Shown here in pieces: positions 1 to 5,282 of a stretch of 5,282 bases of DNA (its first letter is position 1; each line of letters starts with the position of its first letter). The stretch is from an uncultured Clostridium sp. GTDB taxonomy: Bacteria > Bacillota > Clostridia > UBA1212 > UBA1255. Under the pieces are notes generated by a model. It ran no database searches. It was not told the origin of the DNA and saw only the letters and a program-made list of their open reading frames with translations. The position numbers and the translations under genes were made by a program. The DNA is taken from the NCBI GenBank assembly GCA_900555605.1, contig USLW01000174.1:1-5282 (forward strand), written 5' to 3'.

Positions 1-1662
1 GCCGTTCCGGTATTCCGGTTTGATATGGTTTCCGCTCGTTATGTTCGTCTGAGTTTCAGCAGTGCGCTGGGAGAAAAATATCCCTGTGAACTGGCAGAAG
101 CAGAACTGTTTGCCGATGACGGGAATGTTCCTCTGCCGCCGGAAACAACCTATGAGGAAGAAACGGTTGTTGATAACAACCAAAATATTGCGCTGAACAA
201 GCCGATTGTGGGTTATTCCAGCAACTATGAAACGCCTCAATGGAACAACAGTATTCATTTTATCACGGATGGGGATCACACTACGAATTGGGCGTCAGAT
301 ATTTATGCCGGCCATTCCGCTCCGGATGGAGTGGAATACATCACGATCGATCTGCAATCGATTTATACACTCAACAGAGTCCAGATCTATCCCTATTATG
401 ACTACCAGTCTGCGCACTGCTTTACCACCAGTTCTTTCCCGGAGGATTACGATGTGCAGGTTTCACTGGATGGGGTTTCTTTCCAGACAGTAGCACAGCT
501 GCGCGGCGGGATTACGAAAGCGGAACCGCAGATCCATGAGTTTTCTCCCATAAAGGCCAGATACGTTCGTATCTACGTCACCAAGATGACGGCCCATGCT
601 TCTTTAGGATACTTCGTACAGTTTTCCGAAGTAGAGGTATTTGCTGTTCCCAATGAAAAAGCGGCTCTGCAGGCAGCTATTGCACAGACAAACGATCTGG
701 ATACCAGATTCTACACAAATGAATCTGTACAATTGCTGCTGCAGGCATTGGAAGCCGCGCAAGCGACCCTTCAGAATTCAGAAGCAAATGATCAGGATTA
801 TCAGAAGGCAAAAGAAACGCTTCTGCAGGCCAAATCTAATCTGCGGGAGGTTGACTTAGGAGCAAATGTAGCCCGTGATAAATCGGTCACTGCTACATCC
901 GATTATAAAGCACCGGAAGGAATTTTTGATGCGTCTTATTTAACGGACGGTCTCAACCCGGATACAAAGGAGGTATATAAAACGCACAATGGATGGAGCG
1001 TCAATCCCGGTGACCAGATTGAAAGAGAAACACCGGTGGAACTCCAGATCGATTTGGGTAAAAACCATATAGTAACCGCTATTTTTATGTATCCGGCCAG
1101 ATACGACAGCAGCACATATCCGGAATGCTATGAGCTGTATACCTCGGTAAACGGAGATTCCTGGCAGCTGGTAGGACACAGCGAAAATATGACGGATATT
1201 CAAAAAGATGATGTTCTGCGTTACAAAGTAGACAATGTATTGGCACGCTACATCAAAATCCGGATTGCCAGGCACAGCGGAATTGTTGCCGGAAGCGCAT
1301 TCATTTCACAATTAGGAGAGGCGGAGGTATTCGGAAAAGAGTTCATCCCGGCTGATACAGATGAACTCCGGCAGCTGCTGAAACAGGCAAAGGACACGGA
1401 TCGGACTGGTAAAACAGAAGATTCCCTCAGCATTTTAGAGGAAGCGATACAAAAAGCGGAAGAGGTACTGCAGGTCAGTAATCCGACTCAAGAAACTGTT
1501 GAGGAGATTTACCAGCTTCTGCAAAGTGCGTTGAATGGCTTAAAGGATGAGGCAGACAATCCCGTAACCTCATCTTATACGGTTGGAGTTGGAATCTGGA
1601 GCGCGAGTTTGCTCTCCCTCCTTTACATCGTGTTGCTGCGCAGAAAAAGGGCGAAACAATAG
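1..1662 (+). CDS. Surface-anchored F5/8 type C / FIVAR domain protein, 3' part
   Basis: This is the C-terminal part of a large exported protein. The frame is open to base 1, so the true start lies upstream; the first ATG at 25 falls inside a domain and is not a start. Numbered from that ATG, residues up to about 31 are the end of one F5/8 type C (discoidin) domain, with its closing ARYVRLSF strand. A full F5/8C domain follows at about 52-207 (NIALNKP, TDGD, ITIDL, ARYVRI). A helical FIVAR module is at about 211-277, a third F5/8C domain at about 278-438 (VELQIDLG, ARYIKIRI) and a second FIVAR-like helical module at about 442-508. The end has an NPVTS motif (512-516), a hydrophobic stretch (518-538) and the basic tail RRKRAKQ, which is the layout of a sortase signal. 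In this family such tails bind glycans and carry an N-terminal glycosidase or other hydrolase. The catalytic part is outside the window, so the enzyme class cannot be named. A terminator closes the gene. Confidence 0.88.
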   Translation, partial: AVPVFRFDMVSARYVRLSFSSALGEKYPCELAEAELFADDGNVPLPPETTYEEETVVDNNQNIALNKPIVGYSSNYETPQWNNSIHFITDGDHTTNWASDIYAGHSAPDGVEYITIDLQSIYTLNRVQIYPYYDYQSAHCFTTSSFPEDYDVQVSLDGVSFQTVAQLRGGITKAEPQIHEFSPIKARYVRIYVTKMTAHASLGYFVQFSEVEVFAVPNEKAALQAAIAQTNDLDTRFYTNESVQLLLQALEAAQATLQNSEANDQDYQKAKETLLQAKSNLREVDLGANVARDKSVTATSDYKAPEGIFDASYLTDGLNPDTKEVYKTHNGWSVNPGDQIERETPVELQIDLGKNHIVTAIFMYPARYDSSTYPECYELYTSVNGDSWQLVGHSENMTDIQKDDVLRYKVDNVLARYIKIRIARHSGIVAGSAFISQLGEAEVFGKEFIPADTDELRQLLKQAKDTDRTGKTEDSLSILEEAIQKAEEVLQVSNPTQETVEEIYQLLQSALNGLKDEADNPVTSSYTVGVGIWSASLLSLLYIVLLRRKRAKQ

Positions 1663-1696
1663 ACAGCCCAATAACGCTCATTTCTGCATTTGAAAA

Positions 1697-1731
1697 GCGC
1701 CTGCCGGTTAAAGCCGGCAGGTGTATTTTAT
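1697..1731 (+). terminator. Intrinsic terminator after the surface-protein gene
   Basis: A perfect 8-bp GC-rich stem (CCTGCCGG at 1700-1707 pairing with CCGGCAGG at 1714-1721) encloses the 6-base loop TTAAAG. Three more pairs, two of them G-T, extend it to 1697-1724. The tail TATTTTAT is T-rich but not a pure T run, so termination may be incomplete. The hairpin starts about 35 bases after the stop codon and separates this gene from the regulator downstream. Confidence 0.8.
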
Positions 1732-1743
1732 AAAACAAAATGA

Positions 1744-1772
1744 TTGTGAAGCATAATTGTATATGATATGAT
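1744..1772 (+). promoter_or_regulatory. Probable sigma-A promoter of the regulator gene
   Basis: The -35 candidate TTGTGA (1744-1749) and the -10 candidate TATGAT (1767-1772) are separated by exactly 17 bases. They match the consensus hexamers at 4 of 6 and 5 of 6 positions. The surroundings are AT-rich, the site follows the upstream terminator, and the predicted transcript start near 1779 leaves a leader of about 50 bases before the ATG at 1830. This is inferred from sequence only. Confidence 0.62.
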
Positions 1773-1776
1773 ATCA
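1764..1776. promoter_or_regulatory. Candidate operator: 13-bp dyad over the -10 box
   Basis: TGATAT (1764-1769) and ATATCA (1771-1776) form a perfect 6-bp inverted repeat around a single central G, lying directly over the proposed -10 box. A second, spaced dyad overlaps it: ATCAA at 1773-1777 and TTGAT at 1786-1790. A protein bound here would block RNA polymerase. The downstream regulator is the obvious candidate for binding, as autoregulation, but nothing in the sequence proves this. AT-rich promoter DNA produces short dyads by chance, so confidence is modest. Confidence 0.35.
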
Positions 1777-1829
1777 AAAGAAAAATTGATTTGGCGTTAT
1801 TGGAATAAGCGGAATGGAGTGCGGCGGTT

Positions 1830-2960
1830 ATGAGAAAACCAATTATGAATGTTATGGTACATAAATGGTATACCAGAGTGTTTTACGGTATACAGGAAAT
1901 TCAGTTGGTTAGACGAATTGCCGCAAAATACAGGTTTGTGCTGAGGTTTCACGAATCTGCGGAAAATTTGCAACCAAGCGGCAGCTTGTCGGAAGCGCGG
2001 TTTGCTGTTGTTCTGGGAGTAGACGAACACTGGCTGAGGGAAACCATTGAGGGGTTGTGCGAAAAGGGGATCATGCCGGTATTAATCAATGGATACAATT
2101 CCTTTGGTCAGGAAATTTCCTGGATCCGTGTCAGCCAAAATGCCATTATCCAAGATAGCCTATCTTATCTGCAAAAGAAGAAAAAAGTCAACACGGCATT
2201 GTTTGGTGTCCAGCAGAACGACACCTCTGATCTGCAGAAATGGAATGCATTTCAGAAATATCAGAAAGGAATGGGAGTCTGCTATTTTTACCGCGGCTCC
2301 GGCAGGGAATGCTTTGATAAATTCTTTCAGGAGTTAGATCATTTTGATTCCGTTATCAGTGTAAATGATATTATGACGGTTTATCTGCTCAGCGAATGCC
2401 GGAGACGCCAGGTAAATCTTGCCGAAAAAATGACGATTATCAGCAATGGGCTTTGTCCTGTCAGCTGTTTTGTTACGATTCCGTTCCTGACCTATTTATA
2501 TGAAACTGCCGAACAGGAGCAAATTATCGGTAAAGCGCTGCGGTTTCTTTATTCGAATAATGGCATCGATTCTCTGCAGGTTTCCTGCAACATCAATTGT
2601 GTCAACAGAGTATGGAACACGGAACTCAGGCGGATTGGAGAATGGGGGAATTGTACAAAAAAACAGGCAGAGTACATATATAGTGAGGAAAAATTGCTTG
2701 CTGATGACTATAAAAACGACGAGGCGCTGCGGGAAATTCAAAGAATCAATGAGGCGCTGAGATTATGCGATGCTACTGATATTAAAATACTGGCCTCTCA
2801 GCTTTCAGAATATCGATACAGCGATATGGCGGAACAGCTTTTCTTATCCGAGGGCGCCCTGAAATCCAGAATCAGGAAATTATACAAAGGCTTCGGCGTT
2901 TCTAATCGGAACGAGTTAAAGAACCTTTTGGAACAGTATTCTATACGGATATCCCCTTAA
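1830..2960 (+). CDS. Regulator: LacI-like sensor domain with C-terminal LuxR-like HTH
   Basis: This is a 376-residue cytoplasmic protein with no signal peptide or membrane segment. Residues about 5-235 look like a periplasmic-binding-protein-like sensor of the LacI/GalR type: FAVVLGVDEHWLRETI at 58-73, the strand MPVLING at 82-88, and DSVISVNDIMTVYLL at 173-187, which parallels the LacI 'D-V---ND-MA---L' segment. Residues about 312-370 form a GerE/LuxR-type helix-turn-helix, with the recognition region AEQLFLSEGALKSRIRKLYKGFGVSNRNEL. The order is the reverse of LacI, whose HTH is N-terminal. An in-frame TAA at 1806-1808 and the promoter just upstream leave no room for a missing N-terminal HTH. 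The ATG at 1830 has GGAG at 1816-1819; the ATG at 1845 is an alternative start. The ligand is unknown, perhaps a sugar or other small molecule. Target genes may include itself or the decarboxylase gene 63 bases downstream. The C-terminal HTH is the surer half of the assignment. Confidence 0.75.
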   Translation: MRKPIMNVMVHKWYTRVFYGIQEIQLVRRIAAKYRFVLRFHESAENLQPSGSLSEARFAVVLGVDEHWLRETIEGLCEKGIMPVLINGYNSFGQEISWIRVSQNAIIQDSLSYLQKKKKVNTALFGVQQNDTSDLQKWNAFQKYQKGMGVCYFYRGSGRECFDKFFQELDHFDSVISVNDIMTVYLLSECRRRQVNLAEKMTIISNGLCPVSCFVTIPFLTYLYETAEQEQIIGKALRFLYSNNGIDSLQVSCNINCVNRVWNTELRRIGEWGNCTKKQAEYIYSEEKLLADDYKNDEALREIQRINEALRLCDATDIKILASQLSEYRYSDMAEQLFLSEGALKSRIRKLYKGFGVSNRNELKNLLEQYSIRISP

Positions 2961-2978
2961 AATCAGATTTTTTGTTTA

Positions 2979-3007
2979 GCTGTCCCGGCACAGACCGCAG
3001 CTTGCGG
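2979..3007 (+). other. Two small hairpins ahead of the decarboxylase start
   Basis: The 63-base gap holds CTGT/ACAG (2980-2983 with 2990-2993) and CCGCA/TGCGG (2995-2999 with 3003-3007, loop GCT), just upstream of the AAAGGAG ribosome site at 3011-3017. GCTG at 2979-2982 can instead pair with CAGC at 2998-3001, which would exclude both hairpins. The stems are short and no known riboswitch class is recognisable. No convincing promoter is visible in the gap, so the decarboxylase may be co-transcribed with the regulator. Confidence 0.25.
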
Positions 3008-3023
3008 ACAAAGGAGTAGAACC

Positions 3024-4457
3024 ATGAACCTAATGGAAGTATTGCAGCATTACGCGGACAGCGGCGTCTGCCCCATGCATATGCCCGGCCATAAGCGCAG
3101 GGCCTTATACGGCGGCGGATTGCTGCCGTGGCAGATCGATATTACGGAGATTGACGGCTTTGATAATCTCCATAATGCCCAAGGCATTTTAAAAGAAGGA
3201 ATGGAGCGGGCGGCACAGCTGTACGGCGCAGACCGAAGCTTCTATTTAGTAAATGGCAGCACCTGCGGAATTTTAGCAGGAATCTGTACGGCGACGGTTC
3301 CAGGGGATACGGTGATACTCCCCAGAGGATGTCATAAGTCGGTTTATCACGCTTTAGAGCTGCGGGACCTGACGCCGGTTTATTTGCCGGTGCCGACAGA
3401 CCACGGCTTTGGGATCGCGGGCAGTCTGTCTCCGGAAACAGTGGACAGGACTTTAAAAGCGCACCCGGAGACGCGTCTGCTGATCGTTACCAGTCCTACT
3501 TATGAGGGCGTCATCAGTGATCTGCAGTCGATTGCGGCACTTGCGCATAAAGCCGGCGTACCGGTGCTGGTGGATGAGGCGCATGGCGCACATCTCGGTT
3601 TTTCCTCTGAATTTTCAGGCGGAGCCGTAAAAGCAGGCGCGGATATTGTCATTCAAAGTTTGCATAAGACGCTGCCCGGTTTGACCCAGACGGCTTTGGC
3701 CCATATCAACCGCGGACTGGTGGATGCGGGGGAATTTGCACGGCAGCTGACTATTTTTGAAACCAGCAGTCCTTCTTATCCGATGATGGCTTCTATTGAC
3801 TGCTGTATTCAGCTTCTGCAGGAACAAGGTGATATTCTGTTTGCGGCGTACGAGCAGAATCTTGCGGCCTTTGACCAGGCGATCCTAAAATTAAAGCACC
3901 TGCGGGTACTTTGCCACGGCCGGGATCGCCTTCATGCACATCCGGCGCTTTTTCAATTTGATCCAGGAAAATTGGTTATCAGTACGCGGGGAACGCAGAT
4001 GAACGGATGGGCACTGTCGGAGTGCTTGCGGAAGGATTACGGTATTGTGCCGGAGATGGCAATGGGGGATTATGTACTGGCCATGACCAGTATCTGCGAT
4101 ACGGAGGAAACCCTGACCCGGCTGTCGGATGCGCTTTGCCGGATAGACAGGGATCTGCACGCTGTGCCTGTAGAAGATTTGCCTGAAACCTGTCCTGTTC
4201 CGCCGCAGCGGATGCGTATGAATCTGGCCAGGCGCGCGGACGGCTGCGGGATTTCCCTGACAGAAGCTGTCGGGCGCGTCTGCGGTGAGATGGTGTGGGC
4301 TTACCCCCCAGGCGTGCCGCTGATCGTACCGGGCGAAGAAGTGACGGAAGCCTGTATCCGCGCTTTAAAAAAAATGTCACGGCAAGGTGTCCGGCTCTGG
4401 GGAGAGCGGGGAACTCCGCCGGAGACTGTCTGGGTGGTGAAAAATGCCGATGTATAG
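3024..4457 (+). CDS. PLP-dependent Orn/Lys/Arg decarboxylase family protein
   Basis: This 477-residue cytosolic enzyme belongs to the fold-type I Orn/Lys/Arg decarboxylase family (the SpeA/YaaO-like group of Firmicutes), which removes CO2 from a basic amino acid to give agmatine, cadaverine or putrescine. Visible landmarks are the N-terminal MHMPGHKR (18-25), DITEIDGFDNLH (39-50), NGSTCG (77-82), HKSVYHA (104-110), VDEAHGAH (183-190) with Asp184 placed to contact the PLP ring nitrogen, and SLHKTLPGLTQTA (212-224) with Lys215 as the expected Schiff-base lysine. The C-terminal part ends with AYPPGVPLIVPGE (426-438). All key residues are present and the length is normal for the short, wingless group. 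AAAGGAG at 3011-3017, seven bases before the ATG, supports the start. Substrate specificity cannot be read from the sequence; arginine or lysine is likeliest. No terminator follows: the promoter of the next gene begins at the base after the stop codon. Confidence 0.9.
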   Translation: MNLMEVLQHYADSGVCPMHMPGHKRRALYGGGLLPWQIDITEIDGFDNLHNAQGILKEGMERAAQLYGADRSFYLVNGSTCGILAGICTATVPGDTVILPRGCHKSVYHALELRDLTPVYLPVPTDHGFGIAGSLSPETVDRTLKAHPETRLLIVTSPTYEGVISDLQSIAALAHKAGVPVLVDEAHGAHLGFSSEFSGGAVKAGADIVIQSLHKTLPGLTQTALAHINRGLVDAGEFARQLTIFETSSPSYPMMASIDCCIQLLQEQGDILFAAYEQNLAAFDQAILKLKHLRVLCHGRDRLHAHPALFQFDPGKLVISTRGTQMNGWALSECLRKDYGIVPEMAMGDYVLAMTSICDTEETLTRLSDALCRIDRDLHAVPVEDLPETCPVPPQRMRMNLARRADGCGISLTEAVGRVCGEMVWAYPPGVPLIVPGEEVTEACIRALKKMSRQGVRLWGERGTPPETVWVVKNADV

Positions 4458-4487
4458 TTGACAAAGTATACCGGCTTATGGTTTAAT
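4458..4487 (+). promoter_or_regulatory. Strong sigma-A promoter of the SCIFF precursor gene
   Basis: A perfect -35 hexamer TTGACA (4458-4463) begins at the base after the decarboxylase stop codon. With an 18-base spacer it is followed by TTTAAT (4482-4487), which matches the -10 consensus at 5 of 6 positions. The predicted transcript start near 4494 gives a leader of about 58 bases. The leader is AT-rich and shows no obvious structured regulator. An alternative -10 such as TATTAT at 4491-4496 lies too far from the -35. Confidence 0.7.
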
Positions 4488-4533
4488 AAATATTATACGG
4501 GTATTTATCTTATCTGTACTACATATCTACAAC

Positions 4534-4543
4534 AGGAAGGAGG
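4534..4543 (+). promoter_or_regulatory. Near-perfect ribosome binding site of the SCIFF gene
   Basis: AGGAAGGAGG contains the full AAGGAGG anti-16S complement at 4537-4543, eight bases before the ATG at 4552. It fixes the start of this very short gene and, with the consensus promoter, predicts high expression of the peptide. The maturase downstream has no comparable site. Confidence 0.85.
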
Positions 4544-4551
4544 CTCATATT

Positions 4552-4704
4552 ATGGATCACATCCAGACTTTGGATACGCGCGATCTGATCGAAAGCCTGA
4601 CCGAAGGCGGTTGCGGCGAGTGTCAGACTTCCTGCCAGTCTGCCTGCAAAACTTCCTGTGGTGTTGCAAATCAGCAGTGTGAGAAATGCAAAGAGGAAGA
4701 ATAA
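4552..4704 (+). CDS. scfA: SCIFF ranthipeptide precursor (six-cysteine family, here seven Cys)
   Basis: This 50-residue ribosomal peptide precursor belongs to the SCIFF family ('six cysteines in forty-five residues'), which is cross-linked by the adjacent radical SAM maturase through thioethers. The leader MDHIQTLDTRDLIESLTEGG (1-20) and the core starting CGECQTSCQSACKTSC (21-36) are characteristic. Cysteines lie at 21, 24, 28, 32, 36, 43 and 46. The first six have the family spacing; Cys46, in the tail CEKCKEEE, is extra. Residue 37 is Gly, where I recall Thr as the thioether acceptor in the studied Clostridium thermocellum peptide. The mature product is a ranthipeptide whose role is poorly known; density-dependent signalling has been reported in solventogenic clostridia. 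The start is set by an excellent ribosome site. A terminator hairpin follows the gene. Family identity is very secure; the cross-link pattern here is unknown. Confidence 0.96.
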   Translation: MDHIQTLDTRDLIESLTEGGCGECQTSCQSACKTSCGVANQQCEKCKEEE

Positions 4705-4723
4705 GCTGCATAGGCAAAAAGTC

Positions 4724-4761
4724 ACCGTTCGACTGCTTTGCAGGACGAACGGTATTTTTTT
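4724..4761 (+). terminator. Intrinsic terminator between SCIFF precursor and maturase
   Basis: ACCGTTCG (4724-4731) pairs perfectly with CGAACGGT (4746-4753). Inside, CTGC (4733-4736) pairs with GCAG (4740-4743) around a TTT loop, leaving a small internal bulge. A run of seven T residues (4755-4761) follows after one A. It lies about 20 bases after the precursor stop and about 50 bases before the maturase start. No promoter is evident in between, so partial read-through probably supplies the maturase and keeps it scarce relative to its substrate. Confidence 0.87.
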
Positions 4762-4776
4762 GAGGTTTCATACCTG

Positions 4777-4796
4777 ATTTTACCGAATTTTACCGA
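4777..4796. repeat. Perfect 10-bp tandem repeat upstream of the maturase
   Basis: ATTTTACCGA occurs twice, head to tail, at 4777-4786 and 4787-4796, ending 16 bases before the maturase start codon. The 10-bp period is about one helical turn, so a protein could contact both copies on one DNA face; it could also act in the mRNA or be a simple slippage duplication. It overlaps the region where a ribosome would load. Confidence 0.7.
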
Positions 4797-4812
4797 TAGA
4801 AAGTGTGAAAAT

Positions 4813-5282
4813 ATGATTCACTGTTATCAAATGAACGGTTACAATATTGTGCTGGATGTTTACAGCGGTTCGGTTCATGCTGTGGATGATTTAGCCTATG
4901 ATATCATTAACCTGTATGAAAGCAGCAGCACGGATGAGATTATCGCGCAGATGCTTGCCAAATATCGCGGCCGGCCGGAAATTACGGAGGCAGAGATCCG
5001 TGGCGTGCTGGAAAATGTGGCAGATCTGAAGGCCCAGGGAAGGCTGTTTGCTCCGGACCGGTATGAGCATGCCGCTTTTGATTTTAAGAACCGCAATCCG
5101 GTCATTAAAGCCTTGTGCCTTCATGTAGCGCATACCTGCAATCTGACGTGCGCATATTGCTTTGCCAGTCAGGGAAAATACCAGGGCGAACGAGCGCTCA
5201 TGCGCTTTGAAGTGGGCAAACAGGCACTTGATTTTCTCATCGCGCATTCCGGCAGCCGCCGGAACCTGGAGGTGGATTTCTT
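4813..5282 (+). CDS. scfB: Radical SAM SCIFF peptide maturase, 5' part
   Basis: This is the first 156 codons of the enzyme that forms thioether cross-links in the SCIFF precursor; the frame runs off the window. Residues about 1-80 match the N-terminal peptide-binding domain (RiPP recognition element, PqqD-like winged helix) of this family, with the typical start MIHCYQMNGYNIVLDVYSGS and VHAVDD. The radical SAM core then begins, with the CX3CX2C motif CNLTCAYC (Cys109, Cys113, Cys116) that holds the 4Fe-4S cluster reducing S-adenosylmethionine. The SPASM-type region with auxiliary clusters should lie beyond the window end, since the family is about 450 residues long. The ATG at 4813 is chosen because it matches the family N-terminus; the ATG at 4831 would cut into the recognition domain. 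The ribosome site is poor (only AGAAAG at 4798-4803). With the precursor directly upstream, the assignment is strong. Confidence 0.95.
   Translation, partial: MIHCYQMNGYNIVLDVYSGSVHAVDDLAYDIINLYESSSTDEIIAQMLAKYRGRPEITEAEIRGVLENVADLKAQGRLFAPDRYEHAAFDFKNRNPVIKALCLHVAHTCNLTCAYCFASQGKYQGERALMRFEVGKQALDFLIAHSGSRRNLEVDF

Noticed and set aside
940..1275. Reverse-strand open frame of 111 codons inside the surface-protein gene
   Set aside because: It overlaps a clear F5/8 type C domain on the + strand and has no supporting motif.
2959..2974. AAAAT-CAG-ATTTT followed by T residues as a terminator after the regulator
   Set aside because: The stem is only five A-T pairs and its 3' arm is the T run itself, so it would not be stable enough to end transcription.
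3979..4464. Long reverse-strand open frame of 161 codons opposite the decarboxylase 3' end
   Set aside because: It lies antisense to a well-conserved enzyme, shows no family motif and is rich in Arg, Pro and Ser, as expected from a GC-rich shadow frame.
4466..4498. GTATA...TATAC pairing as a decarboxylase terminator
   Set aside because: It is a 5-bp AT-rich stem with a loop over 20 bases and no T tract, lying inside the SCIFF promoter region.
4458..4682. A 74-codon + strand open frame from a TTG at 4458 that overlaps the SCIFF gene
   Set aside because: Its start is the -35 TTGACA hexamer, it has no ribosome site and it is in a different frame from the convincing SCIFF peptide.
4891..5247. 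Reverse-strand open frame of 118 codons opposite the maturase
   Set aside because: The + strand carries the CX3CX2C radical SAM motif and family N-terminus here; the antisense frame has no recognisable domain.

Overview
The window most likely comes from a gut-type member of the Clostridia, probably Lachnospiraceae or a relative. The main reason is a SCIFF ranthipeptide precursor next to its radical SAM maturase, a pair that is close to a hallmark of Clostridia. A compact Orn/Lys/Arg-type decarboxylase and a large surface protein built from F5/8 type C and FIVAR domains fit the same setting. All genes are on the + strand and the window cuts through genes at both ends. I see no RNA gene, insertion sequence or CRISPR array.

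Layout: (1) 1-1662 is the 3' part of a large exported, carbohydrate-binding surface protein that ends in a sorting-signal-like tail; an intrinsic terminator (about 1697-1731) follows it. (2) A sigma-A type promoter (1744-1772), overlapped by a perfect 13-bp dyad, precedes a 376-residue regulator (1830-2960). Its N-terminal sensor resembles LacI-type sugar-binding domains and its C-terminus is a LuxR/GerE-like helix-turn-helix. (3) 63 bases later comes a 477-residue PLP-dependent decarboxylase of the arginine/lysine/ornithine family (3024-4457). (4) A strong promoter starts at the base after the decarboxylase stop codon and drives the 50-residue SCIFF precursor (4552-4704). A terminator hairpin and a 10-bp tandem repeat follow, then the start of the SCIFF maturase (4813 to the window end).

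The functional unit I am surest of is the SCIFF pair. The precursor has a consensus promoter and a near-perfect Shine-Dalgarno site, while the maturase lies behind a terminator and has a poor Shine-Dalgarno site. That suggests abundant substrate and little enzyme from one transcript. Two features of the precursor deserve attention: a glycine directly after the fifth cysteine, where I recall a threonine that accepts the thioether in the studied SCIFF peptide, and a seventh cysteine near the C-terminus. Any functional link between the surface protein, the regulator, the decarboxylase and the SCIFF locus is unproven; the terminator and promoters suggest at least three transcription units.
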